From Pseudomonadota bacterium (GTDB lineage Bacteria; Pseudomonadota; Gammaproteobacteria; Steroidobacterales; Woeseiaceae): a stretch of 39,000 nucleotides of DNA. Under the pieces are notes generated by a model. That model did no database searches, was not told where the DNA came from, and worked only from the letters and a program-made list of their open reading frames with translations. The stretch spans positions 1 through 39,000 of the forward strand of contig JADFNV010000026.1 of NCBI GenBank assembly GCA_022563195.1, given 5' to 3'. Every line of letters starts with the position of its first letter. The stretch's first letter is position 1. Below are positions 18,728 to 27,372 of this stretch, piece by piece. Position numbers and translations under genes: made by a program.

Positions 18728-19508
18728 GCAAGCTGATTTTCAGACAAAACAATTCGCCTTCGCCGCACACATTCGCGACCCGAAAAACGCACCGGCACCT
18801 GCAGGCATCGAAGATCGACGCATGGCCGTGTATCGCGATCTATTCTTCAACAACCTGCGCAGCCTGCTCGCCACCATGTTTCCGGTGCTGAAGAAGCTAC
18901 ATTCAACCGAGAAGTGGAACCGCATGATTCGCTTATTCATGCAGAAACACAGAGCGAAAACGCCGTATTTCCTGCAATTGCCGCGAGAATTTCTCGACTT
19001 TTTGCAACACGAGTACGAATTGCGCGATGACGACTTTCCGTTTCTGATCGAACTCGCCCACTACGAATACATTGAGATAGCGTTGTCGATCTCCGAGGAC
19101 TCGAACGATATGCAAGGCGTCGATCCGGGCGGCGACCTGCTCGCCAACGTACCGGTGAAATCAGTCCTGACCTGGGTGTACGCGTATCAGTATCCCGTAC
19201 ATCGAATTTCACGGAAATTCTTGCCCAAAGCGCCTGAGGCGCAGCCCATCTTTCTGGCTGTGTATCGTCGGGATGACGACGAGGTCGACTTTCTCGAGCT
19301 GAATACGATGACGGCAGGGTTGCTCGACTCCATCGCGAACAACGAAAAGAATCTGTCTGGCGAGGCCCTGTTGTTCGAACTGGCCGAGAAGATTGAATAC
19401 GCCGCTGTCGATTCACTGCTCAGGCATGGCGAAACGCTACTCAAAGAGATGAGACAACTGGAAATTCTGACTGGCACCCGGGCGCCAGGCCGAGGAGCAA
19501 TACAATGA
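18720..19508 (+). CDS. DUF2063 domain-containing MNIO partner protein, HvfC/BufC type
   Basis: A 262-residue cytoplasmic protein of the DUF2063 family, the usual partner of DUF692 oxidases; partner proteins of this kind are thought to present the peptide substrate to the oxidase. The N-terminal third has the DUF2063 features EDRRMAVYRDLFFNNL, LLATMFPVLKKL and FLQLPREFLDFLQ, followed by an acidic helical middle (FLIELAHYEYIEIAL) and a C-terminal part with FLAVYRRDDDEVDFLELN. The ATG lies inside the end of the oxidase gene (8-nt overlap), which supports a tight stoichiometric pairing. The stop overlaps the DoxX gene by 4 nt. An old database description as a DNA-binding domain is not supported by anything I see. 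Confidence 0.88.
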   Translation: MAEQADFQTKQFAFAAHIRDPKNAPAPAGIEDRRMAVYRDLFFNNLRSLLATMFPVLKKLHSTEKWNRMIRLFMQKHRAKTPYFLQLPREFLDFLQHEYELRDDDFPFLIELAHYEYIEIALSISEDSNDMQGVDPGGDLLANVPVKSVLTWVYAYQYPVHRISRKFLPKAPEAQPIFLAVYRRDDDEVDFLELNTMTAGLLDSIANNEKNLSGEALLFELAEKIEYAAVDSLLRHGETLLKEMRQLEILTGTRAPGRGAIQ

Positions 19509-20011
19509 ATAAGCTGCTTTTACATTACAAACGCATTGCCGACTGGCTGGACTGCGCCGCAAACTACGGCGCCGGCCTGTTGCTGATTCGCCTGCTGATG
19601 GCCTACGAATTCGGCAAAGCCGGAATGGGTAAATTCAACGGTCAAAACTGGTTCGGCAATGTTCAGGACAACTTTATTTTTCCATTCAACCTGATCCCGG
19701 TCGACATCAGCTGGTTCATGGCCACCTGGTTCGAAATTCTAGGCTCGATCGGACTGCTGCTGGGCCTTTTCACACGGTTCTGGGCGTTCACCCTGATCAT
19801 TATCAGCATCGTGGCCATCTCGGGTGTGCATTGGCCTGCAGAATGGAGCAGCCTGGGCGAGTTGTGGGAAGGCTATCGTATAACGCCGAAGGACGGCTCC
19901 GGCAACTACCGCGTCCCGCTGTTATTCATTGCAATGCTAATACCGCTGGTCGTTGCCGGTGCTGGTAGAATGAGCGTGGACAGCATTCTCGCCAGGCGTT
20001 TCCTCAAATAA
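19505..20011 (+). CDS. DoxX family membrane protein, HvfX/BufD type
   Basis: A 168-residue inner-membrane protein with four hydrophobic helices, at about 22-38, 70-92, 95-115 and 135-155. The ATNWF-like region reads MATWFEILGSIGLLLGLFTRF, and the first helix has LLLIRLLMAYEFGKAGMGKF, both DoxX hallmarks. DoxX proteins end many DUF692-DUF2063 cassettes and may have a redox or quinone-linked role, but this is not established. It starts in the stop of the DUF2063 gene (ATGA), so the three genes form one coupled unit. The GOGAT-like gene follows after 11 nt. Confidence 0.88.
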   Translation: MNKLLLHYKRIADWLDCAANYGAGLLLIRLLMAYEFGKAGMGKFNGQNWFGNVQDNFIFPFNLIPVDISWFMATWFEILGSIGLLLGLFTRFWAFTLIIISIVAISGVHWPAEWSSLGELWEGYRITPKDGSGNYRVPLLFIAMLIPLVVAGAGRMSVDSILARRFLK

Positions 20012-20022
20012 GGGTCACCACA

Positions 20023-21513
20023 GTGGAAAACACGTTCTGGTTCCTGCAGTTTCTCACCAACCTGCTCATCTTATTGATCGGCATTGGTATTGTGACAGTC
20101 GTCGTCATGTACATCATTGACGTTACACAGACGACTCACACGATTCGACGTAATTTCCCGGTGGTCGGCCGATTTCGCTATCACTTTGAGCATCTGGGTG
20201 AGTTCTTTCGCCAGTACTTCTTCGCGCTCGACCGTGAAGAAATGCCATTCAATCGCGCACAACGTTCCTGGGCCTATCGAGCTGCCAAGGGCGTCGATAC
20301 CACAGTGGCATTCGGATCAACACTGAACCTGACGCCGACCGGCACACCCATCTTCGTCAACTGCCCCTATCCTACGCTTGAGTGCGACGCCGTGCCCACA
20401 TCCCCGCTTGTTATCGGCCCGCACGCTGCACAACCCTATGAGGCGAAGTCGATCTACAACGTTTCTGCGATGAGCTACGGCGCTATCTCGAAACCGGCGG
20501 TATTGGCGTTGTCCAATGGCTCGCGTATGGCCGGCAACTGGTTGAATACCGGTGAAGGCGGTGTTTCCCAGTGGCACCTCGAGGGTGGCGCCGATATTGT
20601 ATTTCAGATCGGGACGGCGAAATACGGTGTTCGCGACGGGAATGGCAATATCGATGACGACAAGTTGCGTGAGATCGCGAGTCACAAACAGATCAAGATG
20701 ATCGAACTCAAGCTGAGCCAGGGAGCGAAACCGGGCAAAGGCGGTATTCTTCCGGGCGCCAAAGTCACCGATGAAATCGCCAAAATCCGGGGTATTCCAG
20801 CGGGCGAGGATTCAATCAGCCCAAACCGGCATCCCGAGATCAATTCTGCCGAAGACTTGCTCGACATGATTAACCATATTCGCGATGTGTCCGGCCGGCC
20901 GACGGGCTTCAAGGCCGTGATTGGTGCCTATGGCTGGCTCGATGATCTGTTCAAACTTATTCGGCAACGCGGCATCGAGAGTGCGCCCGACTTCATCACG
21001 GTGGACAGCGGTGACGGTGGAACGGGTGCCGCACCGATGAGTTTGATCGACTACGTTGGTCTTCCGATCAAGGAAAGTTTGCCGCTGGTTGTCGACAAGT
21101 TGAATCACTACGGTCTTCGCGAACGCATTAAGGTCATTGCAAGTGGTAAGTTGATTAATCCGGCGGGTGTGGCCTATGCGCTTTGCGTTGGAGCGGATTT
21201 CGTCAACTCGGCACGCGGTTTCATGTTTGCCCTGGGCTGTATTCAAGCATTGCAATGCAACAAGAACACCTGCCCAACCGGAATTACGACGCACGACAAA
21301 AAATTGCAGCGCGGTCTCGTGCCCGAGGATAAGGCCGAGCGTGTACGCCGCTACTCGGAGACAATGCGCAAGGAAGTCGGCGTCATCGCTCATTCCTGCG
21401 GCGTTCCAGAACCGCGACAACTGCGTCGCTTTCATTGCCGGATTGTTCAGCAGGACGGTCGTTCCGTGCCGCTCGATGAGTTATATCCTGAAATCGAGAG
21501 CGCGTACGACTAG
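20023..21513 (+). CDS. Membrane-anchored FMN/Fe-S glutamate-synthase-like protein
   Basis: A 496-residue protein with an N-terminal membrane helix (about 8-32) and a glutamate-synthase central and FMN-barrel domain. Family marks are ISYG-type AMSYGAISKPAVLALS, NTGEGG, KFRIGTAKYG-type QIGTAKYGVRDG, KLSQGAKPGKGGILPG, DSGDGGTGAAP and a [3Fe-4S] motif Cys406-x5-Cys412-x4-Cys417 ending in CPTGITT. It lacks the glutaminase domain of GltB, so it cannot use glutamine by itself and its substrate is open. The GTG start lies 11 nt after the DoxX stop; AGGGT upstream could be a weak ribosome site. It is probably cotranscribed with the MNIO cassette, though this may be chance. Confidence 0.88.
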   Translation: MENTFWFLQFLTNLLILLIGIGIVTVVVMYIIDVTQTTHTIRRNFPVVGRFRYHFEHLGEFFRQYFFALDREEMPFNRAQRSWAYRAAKGVDTTVAFGSTLNLTPTGTPIFVNCPYPTLECDAVPTSPLVIGPHAAQPYEAKSIYNVSAMSYGAISKPAVLALSNGSRMAGNWLNTGEGGVSQWHLEGGADIVFQIGTAKYGVRDGNGNIDDDKLREIASHKQIKMIELKLSQGAKPGKGGILPGAKVTDEIAKIRGIPAGEDSISPNRHPEINSAEDLLDMINHIRDVSGRPTGFKAVIGAYGWLDDLFKLIRQRGIESAPDFITVDSGDGGTGAAPMSLIDYVGLPIKESLPLVVDKLNHYGLRERIKVIASGKLINPAGVAYALCVGADFVNSARGFMFALGCIQALQCNKNTCPTGITTHDKKLQRGLVPEDKAERVRRYSETMRKEVGVIAHSCGVPEPRQLRRFHCRIVQQDGRSVPLDELYPEIESAYD

Positions 21514-21538
21514 ACTATCCGTCGTCTATTTTTTCTTT
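21506..21538 (+). terminator. Weak terminator between convergent GOGAT-like gene and lpdA
   Basis: A short stem, TAGAC 21511-21515 with GTCTA 21524-21528, or alternatively ACGAC 21506-21510 with GTCGT 21521-21525, is followed by TTTTTTCTTT. The stem is only 5 bp, so termination would be partial. It overlaps the stop codons of both genes. Confidence 0.4.
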
Positions 21539-22929
21539 GGCAGGTACAGATCGGTCAGCGTACCCTCGTATGCCTCGGCCGCGAATGCGATGGTTTCGGA
21601 CAGTGTCGGGTGTGAGTGAATCGTCAGGCCGATGTCTGCTGCATCGGCGCCCATTTCGATAGCGAGTCCGATCTCGGCGATCAGTTCGCCCGCATTGGGT
21701 CCGACGATGGCACCGCCGAGAATTCGACCCGTACTCTTGTCCCACAGTAGTTTCGTGAATCCTTCCGAGCGCCCCAGGGACATCGCACGACCGCTCGCCG
21801 CCCAGGGAATCTGTGTCTTGGCGTAGTCGACACCCTGCTCCTTCGCCTCGATTTCGGTTAGCCCGACCCAGGCAATTTCGGGATCGGTGTAGGCAACCGA
21901 CGGGATCGTGCGTGCGTCGAAATAACTTTTCTCTCCAGCGGCTACCTCTGCGGCAACTTTTGCCTCGTGCGATGCTTTGTGGGCGAGCATGGGTCCCGGC
22001 ACGATGTCACCGATCGCAAAAATGTGCGGCACGTTCGTGCGCATTTGCTTGTCAACATCGATCACGCCGTGCTCGCTGAAATTGACGCCGGCTTTTTCCG
22101 CGTCGAGCTTGTCACCGTTTGCGCGTCGGCCAACGGCAATCAGTACGCGGTCGTATAGTCCGATTGATGGCGCGTTCTTGCCCTCGAAGGAGACCTCTAT
22201 GCCCGGCACAGTCACCCGCATGCCGGTCACCTTCGTCGCAAGCATGATCGCCTCATAACGCGGCTTGACGATCTTGAGGAACGGCCGCAACAGGTCCTGG
22301 TCTGTCCCGGGCATCAACATATCCATTAGCTCGACGACGCTGACATCCACTCCAAGCGCACTGTAAACGCAGGCCATTTCGAGCCCGATGATGCCACCAC
22401 CGACAACGAGCAGGCGCTTTGGCAACGGGCTGATATCAAGAGCACCCGTTGAATCGATGATTCGCGGATCATCCGGCAGACCCGTCAGCATGGCGCTCTG
22501 TGACCCGGCCGCAATAATGCACTGCTCGTAAGTGACCGTGTCGTCATTTTCGAGACGCAAAGTGTTCGCCGACGCAAATTTCGCTGCAGCATGAATGACG
22601 TGTACCTTGCGCGCCTTCGCGAGTTGCGTGATGCCACCAGTGAGCCTGCTGACCACTTCGTTCTTCCACGCACCTAATTTGAGCGCATCGATTCTTGGCC
22701 TGCCAAAAGTCACGCCATGCTCGGCCATAGCCTCAGCATCGTCGATGACTTTAGCTGCGTGCAGGAGTGCCTTCGATGGTATGCAACCCACATTCAGGCA
22801 GACACCGCCAAGCGTGTCATATCGCTCAACAAGAATGACATCGAGCCCGAGATCAGCCGCACGAAAAGCTGCCGTGTATCCGCCCGGGCCTGAGCCGATA
22901 ACAACAAGCTGCGCGCTGTGATTGGTCAC
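21526..22929 (-). CDS. lpdA: Dihydrolipoamide dehydrogenase (E3)
   Basis: E3 reoxidises the dihydrolipoyl groups of E2 with FAD and passes electrons to NAD+. The 467-residue protein has the FAD-binding VIGSGPGGYTAA near the start, the redox disulfide GGVCLNVGCIPSK (Cys44, Cys49), the NAD-binding GGGIIGLEMA, the second FAD motif FAIGDIVPGPMLAHKA and the C-terminal HSHPTLSE with the catalytic His-Glu pair. The GTG start shares one base with the aceF stop (TAGTG), so its translation is coupled to E2. It is the last gene of aceE-aceF-lpdA and probably also serves other 2-oxoacid dehydrogenases. Confidence 0.97.
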   Translation of the reverse strand: MTNHSAQLVVIGSGPGGYTAAFRAADLGLDVILVERYDTLGGVCLNVGCIPSKALLHAAKVIDDAEAMAEHGVTFGRPRIDALKLGAWKNEVVSRLTGGITQLAKARKVHVIHAAAKFASANTLRLENDDTVTYEQCIIAAGSQSAMLTGLPDDPRIIDSTGALDISPLPKRLLVVGGGIIGLEMACVYSALGVDVSVVELMDMLMPGTDQDLLRPFLKIVKPRYEAIMLATKVTGMRVTVPGIEVSFEGKNAPSIGLYDRVLIAVGRRANGDKLDAEKAGVNFSEHGVIDVDKQMRTNVPHIFAIGDIVPGPMLAHKASHEAKVAAEVAAGEKSYFDARTIPSVAYTDPEIAWVGLTEIEAKEQGVDYAKTQIPWAASGRAMSLGRSEGFTKLLWDKSTGRILGGAIVGPNAGELIAEIGLAIEMGADAADIGLTIHSHPTLSETIAFAAEAYEGTLTDLYLPKKK

Positions 22930-24566
22930 TACGGAATTGCCTCTAGCAGCCCGTCAACATCAGCAAGCATTTGGCCAAGGTAGGTCGTGAAACGAACCGC
23001 CATGGCGCCGTCGATTACGCGATGATCGTAGGACAAGGCCAATGGCAGCATCAGGCGCGGTTCGAACTTCGAGCCGTTCCAGACAGCTTGCATCGATGAA
23101 CGCGACACACCCAGAATCGCGACCTCGGGTGCGTTCACGATCGGCGTAAACGCCGTGCCACCGATACCGCCAAGACTCGAGATCGTAAACGACGCGCCTT
23201 GCAGCTGCGGTCCCTTGAGTTTGCCATCACGAGCTAGAGCCGAGAGTTTTGCAAGTTCAATCGCGAGTTCGTAGACATCCTTCTTATCCGCATCGCGAAT
23301 GACTGGCACCATGAGGCCCTGGTCGGTATCGGCCGCAAAACCAAGATGGCAATATTTCTTGTAGATAAGGTTGGCGCCGTCGTCGGCAAGCGAAGCATTG
23401 ACTCTCGGGAACTCCCTGAGAGCCGCCACACAGGCTTTCATGATGAACGCGAGCGGCGTCAGCGAGATGCCGCGTTCCCTTGCCGGCCCTTTGAGTTGCT
23501 GACGCCGTGCCTCCAGGTCTGTGATGTCGGCGAGATCATGTTGCGTGACGTGCGGCAGGTTGACCCAGCTCGCCTGCAATCGCGGTCCTGCGATTTTCTG
23601 AATTCTCGTCAACGGCTGCATTTCGATTTCACCAAACTTGGAAAAATCGACGCTGGGTGTCTTGGGCAGGCCGCCTCCTGCGCTTACAGCTTTCTGGCCC
23701 GTCAGTATCGCCTTGACGAAGGCCTTGACGTCATCGTGAACGATGCGCGCCTTTTGCCCACTGCCTTTGACCTGCGCCAAATCCACGCCGAGCTCACGCG
23801 CGAGCTTGCGCACCGATGGACTCGCGTGGGCACGAGAAAAACCGGCGCTGTCGATTGCCGCTGGGGCGCGAGCCGCTGCCGGCTGTGCTGCTGGTTTCGC
23901 TGGCTCCGGTTCGGGCGGTCGTGGCGCAGTTGTTGCCTGTGCGGCGACCGCAGGAGCAACAGGTTTCGACTCAGACGGCTCGACTACGTGCGCAACGGCC
24001 TCGATGATCGCCAGCGATGAGCCCTCGGACACTTTATCGCCGACCTTCACGAGCACCGACTCAATGCGCCCGCCAACGACGGCCGGTACATCCATCGCAG
24101 CCTTATCGGTCTCCAGAGTGACGAGTGAGTCGTCGACATCGATCTGATCGCCTAATGAGATAAAGACTTCGATAACCTCGGCGTCCTCGAAATCGCCTAA
24201 CGCGGGCACAACCAGTGTCTGTACGACGCCGGTCTTGAGCGACCCGCCGGCGGGCATCGCGAGTACCGTCGTTTCGCCCGACGGGAGATGGGTGAGTGCG
24301 GGAGTAATAACAACGGTGTCGCCCACTTCGATCGACAACTTGCCGATAACGTCACCAGTCGATACCGTGTCGCCGACGGCAACGCTCAATTCCTTGATGG
24401 AACCGTTTTCAGGCGACGGTATATCCATCGCGGCCTTGTCAGTCTCGATCGTGATGAGCCCGTCTTCCCTGGCAACTTCGTCGCCCACCGCAACCAGCAA
24501 CTCGATCACCTCGACATTCTCGAAGTCGCCAAGATCGGGAATGATTAATTCAATCGTGTGCGCCAA
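22929..24566 (-). CDS. aceF: Pyruvate dehydrogenase E2, dihydrolipoyl acetyltransferase
   Basis: E2 forms the core of the pyruvate dehydrogenase complex and moves the acetyl group from E1 to CoA on a swinging lipoyl arm. The 545-residue protein has two lipoyl domains, with lipoyl lysines Lys44 and Lys155 each in ETDKAAMD, an Ala/Pro/Glu-rich linker (about 190-245), a peripheral subunit-binding domain (about 250-290, HASPSVRKLARELGVD) and a catalytic domain ending in SYDHRVIDGA (His515, Asp519). The start is TTG at 24566 with GGCGGGA about 9 nt upstream; no nearby ATG gives the proper N terminus. It lies 22 nt after aceE and overlaps lpdA by one base. Confidence 0.97.
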   Translation of the reverse strand: MAHTIELIIPDLGDFENVEVIELLVAVGDEVAREDGLITIETDKAAMDIPSPENGSIKELSVAVGDTVSTGDVIGKLSIEVGDTVVITPALTHLPSGETTVLAMPAGGSLKTGVVQTLVVPALGDFEDAEVIEVFISLGDQIDVDDSLVTLETDKAAMDVPAVVGGRIESVLVKVGDKVSEGSSLAIIEAVAHVVEPSESKPVAPAVAAQATTAPRPPEPEPAKPAAQPAAARAPAAIDSAGFSRAHASPSVRKLARELGVDLAQVKGSGQKARIVHDDVKAFVKAILTGQKAVSAGGGLPKTPSVDFSKFGEIEMQPLTRIQKIAGPRLQASWVNLPHVTQHDLADITDLEARRQQLKGPARERGISLTPLAFIMKACVAALREFPRVNASLADDGANLIYKKYCHLGFAADTDQGLMVPVIRDADKKDVYELAIELAKLSALARDGKLKGPQLQGASFTISSLGGIGGTAFTPIVNAPEVAILGVSRSSMQAVWNGSKFEPRLMLPLALSYDHRVIDGAMAVRFTTYLGQMLADVDGLLEAIP

Positions 24567-24588
24567 TATCGAATTCCCGCCGGACCGC

Positions 24589-27252
24589 CTACAGCGTCAC
24601 CGGATCCGGCCGATCCGGATCGATACCGAATTTCTGGATTGCCTGTGCAACGGTTTTCTGATCGAGCACACCATCATCGGCCAGCGCGTTCAACGCCGTC
24701 AAAGCAATGTAACGCTCGTCGATTTCGAAGTGCTGCCGCAGTGCCTTGCGGGCGTCGCTGCGACCGTAACCATCCGTGCCCAGGGATATGAAACTCCCCG
24801 GCACCCAGCGCTGAATTTGATCGGGTACGATCTTCATGTAGTCCGTCGCCGCAACATACGGACCGGGTCGACTGGCCAGGCACTCTTCAATGTAGCATTT
24901 GCGCGGCTCAGCTTCGGGATGCATCTGGTTCCAGCGTTCGACAGTGAGCGCGTCGCGCCGTAACTCATTAAAACTCGTGACCGACCAGACATCAGACGGG
25001 ATGCCGAAGTCTGTCTCAAGAATTTCTGCTGCGCCCAGCACCTCACGAAGAATCGTGCCCGAGCCCATCAGTTGCACGCGGATTTTGCCCTGCCCACCCA
25101 CCTGCAACAGGTACATACCCCTGAGAATGCCGTCCTCAACTCCGGCAGGCATCGGCGGATGCACATAATTCTCGTTCATGCAGGTGATGTAGTAGAAAAC
25201 GTTCTCCTGCTCACCGATCATGCGCCGCAAGCCGTCGTGGATGATGACCGCAAGCTCATAGGCGTAAGTCGGGTCGTAGGCGACGCAATTCGGCACGGTT
25301 CCGGCATTGACAAGACTATGACCGTCCTGGTGCTGCAGGCCCTCGCCAGCCAGCGTGGTACGGCCGGCCGTACCACCCATCAAAAAGCCGCGTGACTGCA
25401 TGTCGCCACCCGCCCAGATGAAGTCACCAATGCGCTGGAAGCCAAACATCGAGTAATAAATGAAGAATGGCACCATTTGCATGTTGTGATTCGAGTACGA
25501 AGTGCCCGCCGCGAGCCAGGAGCAGAATGCACCACCTTCGTTGATGCCCTCTTCGAGCATCTGGCCCTTCGTATCCTCACGGTAAACCATGAGCTCGCCG
25601 GCATCCTCGGGCGTATACAGCTGGCCTTTCGACGAGTAGATGCCGATCTGGCGAAACAATCCTTCCATACCGAAAGTGCGTGCTTCATCGGGCACAATGG
25701 GCACGATATACTTGCCGATCTGCTTGTCTTTTAAGAGCGAGGACAGGATCCGCACGAAAGCCATCGTTGTTGACGCTTCGCGCTCTCCGGTGCCCTCGAG
25801 CTGGGTGCGGAATGTCTCTAACGGCGGCACGGGCAGCGCGGCAGCTTTACTGCGGCGCTGCGGCAGAAAACCACCCAATGCGCGCCGCCTCTCGTGCATA
25901 TACTCGAGCTCTAAACTGTCAGCAGCAGGCTTGTAGTAGGGAATGTCTTCAATTTTCTTGTCGGAGACAGGAATGCTGAAACGATCGCGCATTTCCTTGA
26001 TGGCGTCGATATCCAGTTTCTTTTGCTGATGAGCCGTATTCTGTCCTTCCCCGGCAGCACCCATGCCGAATCCCTTCACCGTTTTGGCAAGAATTATCGT
26101 CGGCTGGCCGGTATGGCGTATTGCGGCATCGTAGGCCGCATAGACCTTCAATGGATCATGGCCGCCGCGATTCAGGTGCCAGACCTCCTCGTCGGACATA
26201 TTGGCGACCAATTCCGCGGCCTCCGGATCCTTACCAAAAAATTCTTTACGTACATAGGCGCCGTCGCGCGCCTTGTAGACCTGATACTCGCCGTCCACGG
26301 TCTCTTCCATCACCTTGCGGAGCGCCCCGTTGTGGTCTTTGGCAAGCAGGGCATCCCAACGCGATCCCCAGACCACCTTAATGACGTTCCACCCGGCACC
26401 GCCGAATGCGGCTTCGAGTTCCTGGATGATTTTGCCGTTGCCACGGACAGGACCGTCGAGCCGTTGCAGATTACAATTGACGACAAAGATAAGATTATCG
26501 AGACCTTCGCGCACTGGCATCGTGATCGCACCCATCGATTCAGGCTCATCCATCTCGCCATCGCCGAGAAAGCACCAGATCTTGCGGTCTGACGGTGGAA
26601 CGAGCTCGCGATTCTCCAGGTAACGCATGAAGCGCGCCTGGTAGATCGCCATCATGGGTCCAAGCCCCATCGACACGGTCGGGAATTGCCAGAAGTCGGG
26701 CATGAGCCATGGATGCGGATACGACGACAAACCACCTCCGCCGACTTCGCGGCGAAAACGATCCAATTCGTTTTCGTCCATGCGTCCTTCAAGATAGGCG
26801 CGGGCATAAATGCCGGGCGATGAATGACCTTGATAGAAAATCATGTCGCCCTGTTGCTCTGCGGTCGGTGCGCGCCAGAAATGATTGAAACCGACTTCGT
26901 AAAGCGTCGCCGATGACGCATAGCTCGAAATATGCCCGCCATACTCGGTATTGACCCGATTGGCCCGCACCACCATCGCCATCGCATTCCAGCGGATGTA
27001 GGCCTCGATTCTACGCTCGAGAGAGCGGTCGCCCGGATATTCGGGTTGTCGACCCGTCGCTATCGTATTGAGGTAGGCCGTGTTCGGACTGTAGGGCAGA
27101 TACGCACCGGATCGACGCGCAAACTCAATCATCTGGTTGAGGAGGAAATGTGCCCGTTCGGGACCGTGCTGAACGAGCACAGAATCGATCGATTCGAGCC
27201 ACTCGCCCGTCTCGATCGGATCAATATCGTCGAAAGGATTGAAACTGCTCAT
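24589..27252 (-). CDS. aceE: Pyruvate dehydrogenase E1, homodimeric type
   Basis: E1 decarboxylates pyruvate with thiamine diphosphate and acetylates the lipoyl group of E2. The 887-residue length fits the homodimeric type of gammaproteobacteria. Visible sites are GGHISS (His107), QGHSSPG (His143), the ThDP motif GDGEMDE from 230 ending in NCNLQRLDGP, the flexible loop KTVKGFGMG and the C-terminal GTDGYGRSDAR. The ATG at 27252 is preceded by GTGGA. It is the first gene of aceE-aceF-lpdA. No pdhR gene is adjacent, but a perfect 17-bp palindrome lies 22 nt upstream of the start codon. Confidence 0.97.
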   Translation of the reverse strand: MSSFNPFDDIDPIETGEWLESIDSVLVQHGPERAHFLLNQMIEFARRSGAYLPYSPNTAYLNTIATGRQPEYPGDRSLERRIEAYIRWNAMAMVVRANRVNTEYGGHISSYASSATLYEVGFNHFWRAPTAEQQGDMIFYQGHSSPGIYARAYLEGRMDENELDRFRREVGGGGLSSYPHPWLMPDFWQFPTVSMGLGPMMAIYQARFMRYLENRELVPPSDRKIWCFLGDGEMDEPESMGAITMPVREGLDNLIFVVNCNLQRLDGPVRGNGKIIQELEAAFGGAGWNVIKVVWGSRWDALLAKDHNGALRKVMEETVDGEYQVYKARDGAYVRKEFFGKDPEAAELVANMSDEEVWHLNRGGHDPLKVYAAYDAAIRHTGQPTIILAKTVKGFGMGAAGEGQNTAHQQKKLDIDAIKEMRDRFSIPVSDKKIEDIPYYKPAADSLELEYMHERRRALGGFLPQRRSKAAALPVPPLETFRTQLEGTGEREASTTMAFVRILSSLLKDKQIGKYIVPIVPDEARTFGMEGLFRQIGIYSSKGQLYTPEDAGELMVYREDTKGQMLEEGINEGGAFCSWLAAGTSYSNHNMQMVPFFIYYSMFGFQRIGDFIWAGGDMQSRGFLMGGTAGRTTLAGEGLQHQDGHSLVNAGTVPNCVAYDPTYAYELAVIIHDGLRRMIGEQENVFYYITCMNENYVHPPMPAGVEDGILRGMYLLQVGGQGKIRVQLMGSGTILREVLGAAEILETDFGIPSDVWSVTSFNELRRDALTVERWNQMHPEAEPRKCYIEECLASRPGPYVAATDYMKIVPDQIQRWVPGSFISLGTDGYGRSDARKALRQHFEIDERYIALTALNALADDGVLDQKTVAQAIQKFGIDPDRPDPVTL

Positions 27253-27273
27253 AAATCATCCACAATACGACCA

Positions 27274-27290
27274 CTGCCGCACTGCGGCAG
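27274..27290. promoter_or_regulatory. Perfect 17-bp palindrome upstream of aceE
   Basis: CTGCCGCACTGCGGCAG is a perfect palindrome with 8-bp arms around one central base. It begins 22 nt before the aceE ATG, in the 120-nt gap shared with the divergent aminopeptidase gene. Its place fits an operator for a dimeric regulator of the pyruvate dehydrogenase genes, or a hairpin in the aceE leader. It does not match the PdhR consensus. Confidence 0.5.
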
Positions 27291-27372
27291 ATCGGCCCAT
27301 TGGTCTATTGGGGACGTCATAGTCGGCGTTTCCGCCTTGCCGGTCAAGCACTTGCACAGGGGTTTGTATTGT

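Noticed and set aside
27299..27312. ATTGGT half-site resembling a PdhR operator upstream of aceE
   Set aside because: The second half reads TATTGG, not ACCAAT; there is no inverted symmetry.
26932..27372. Open frame extending the aminopeptidase 147 codons upstream
   Set aside because: It is antisense to aceE, has no family similarity, and ATG 27373 has a good ribosome site.
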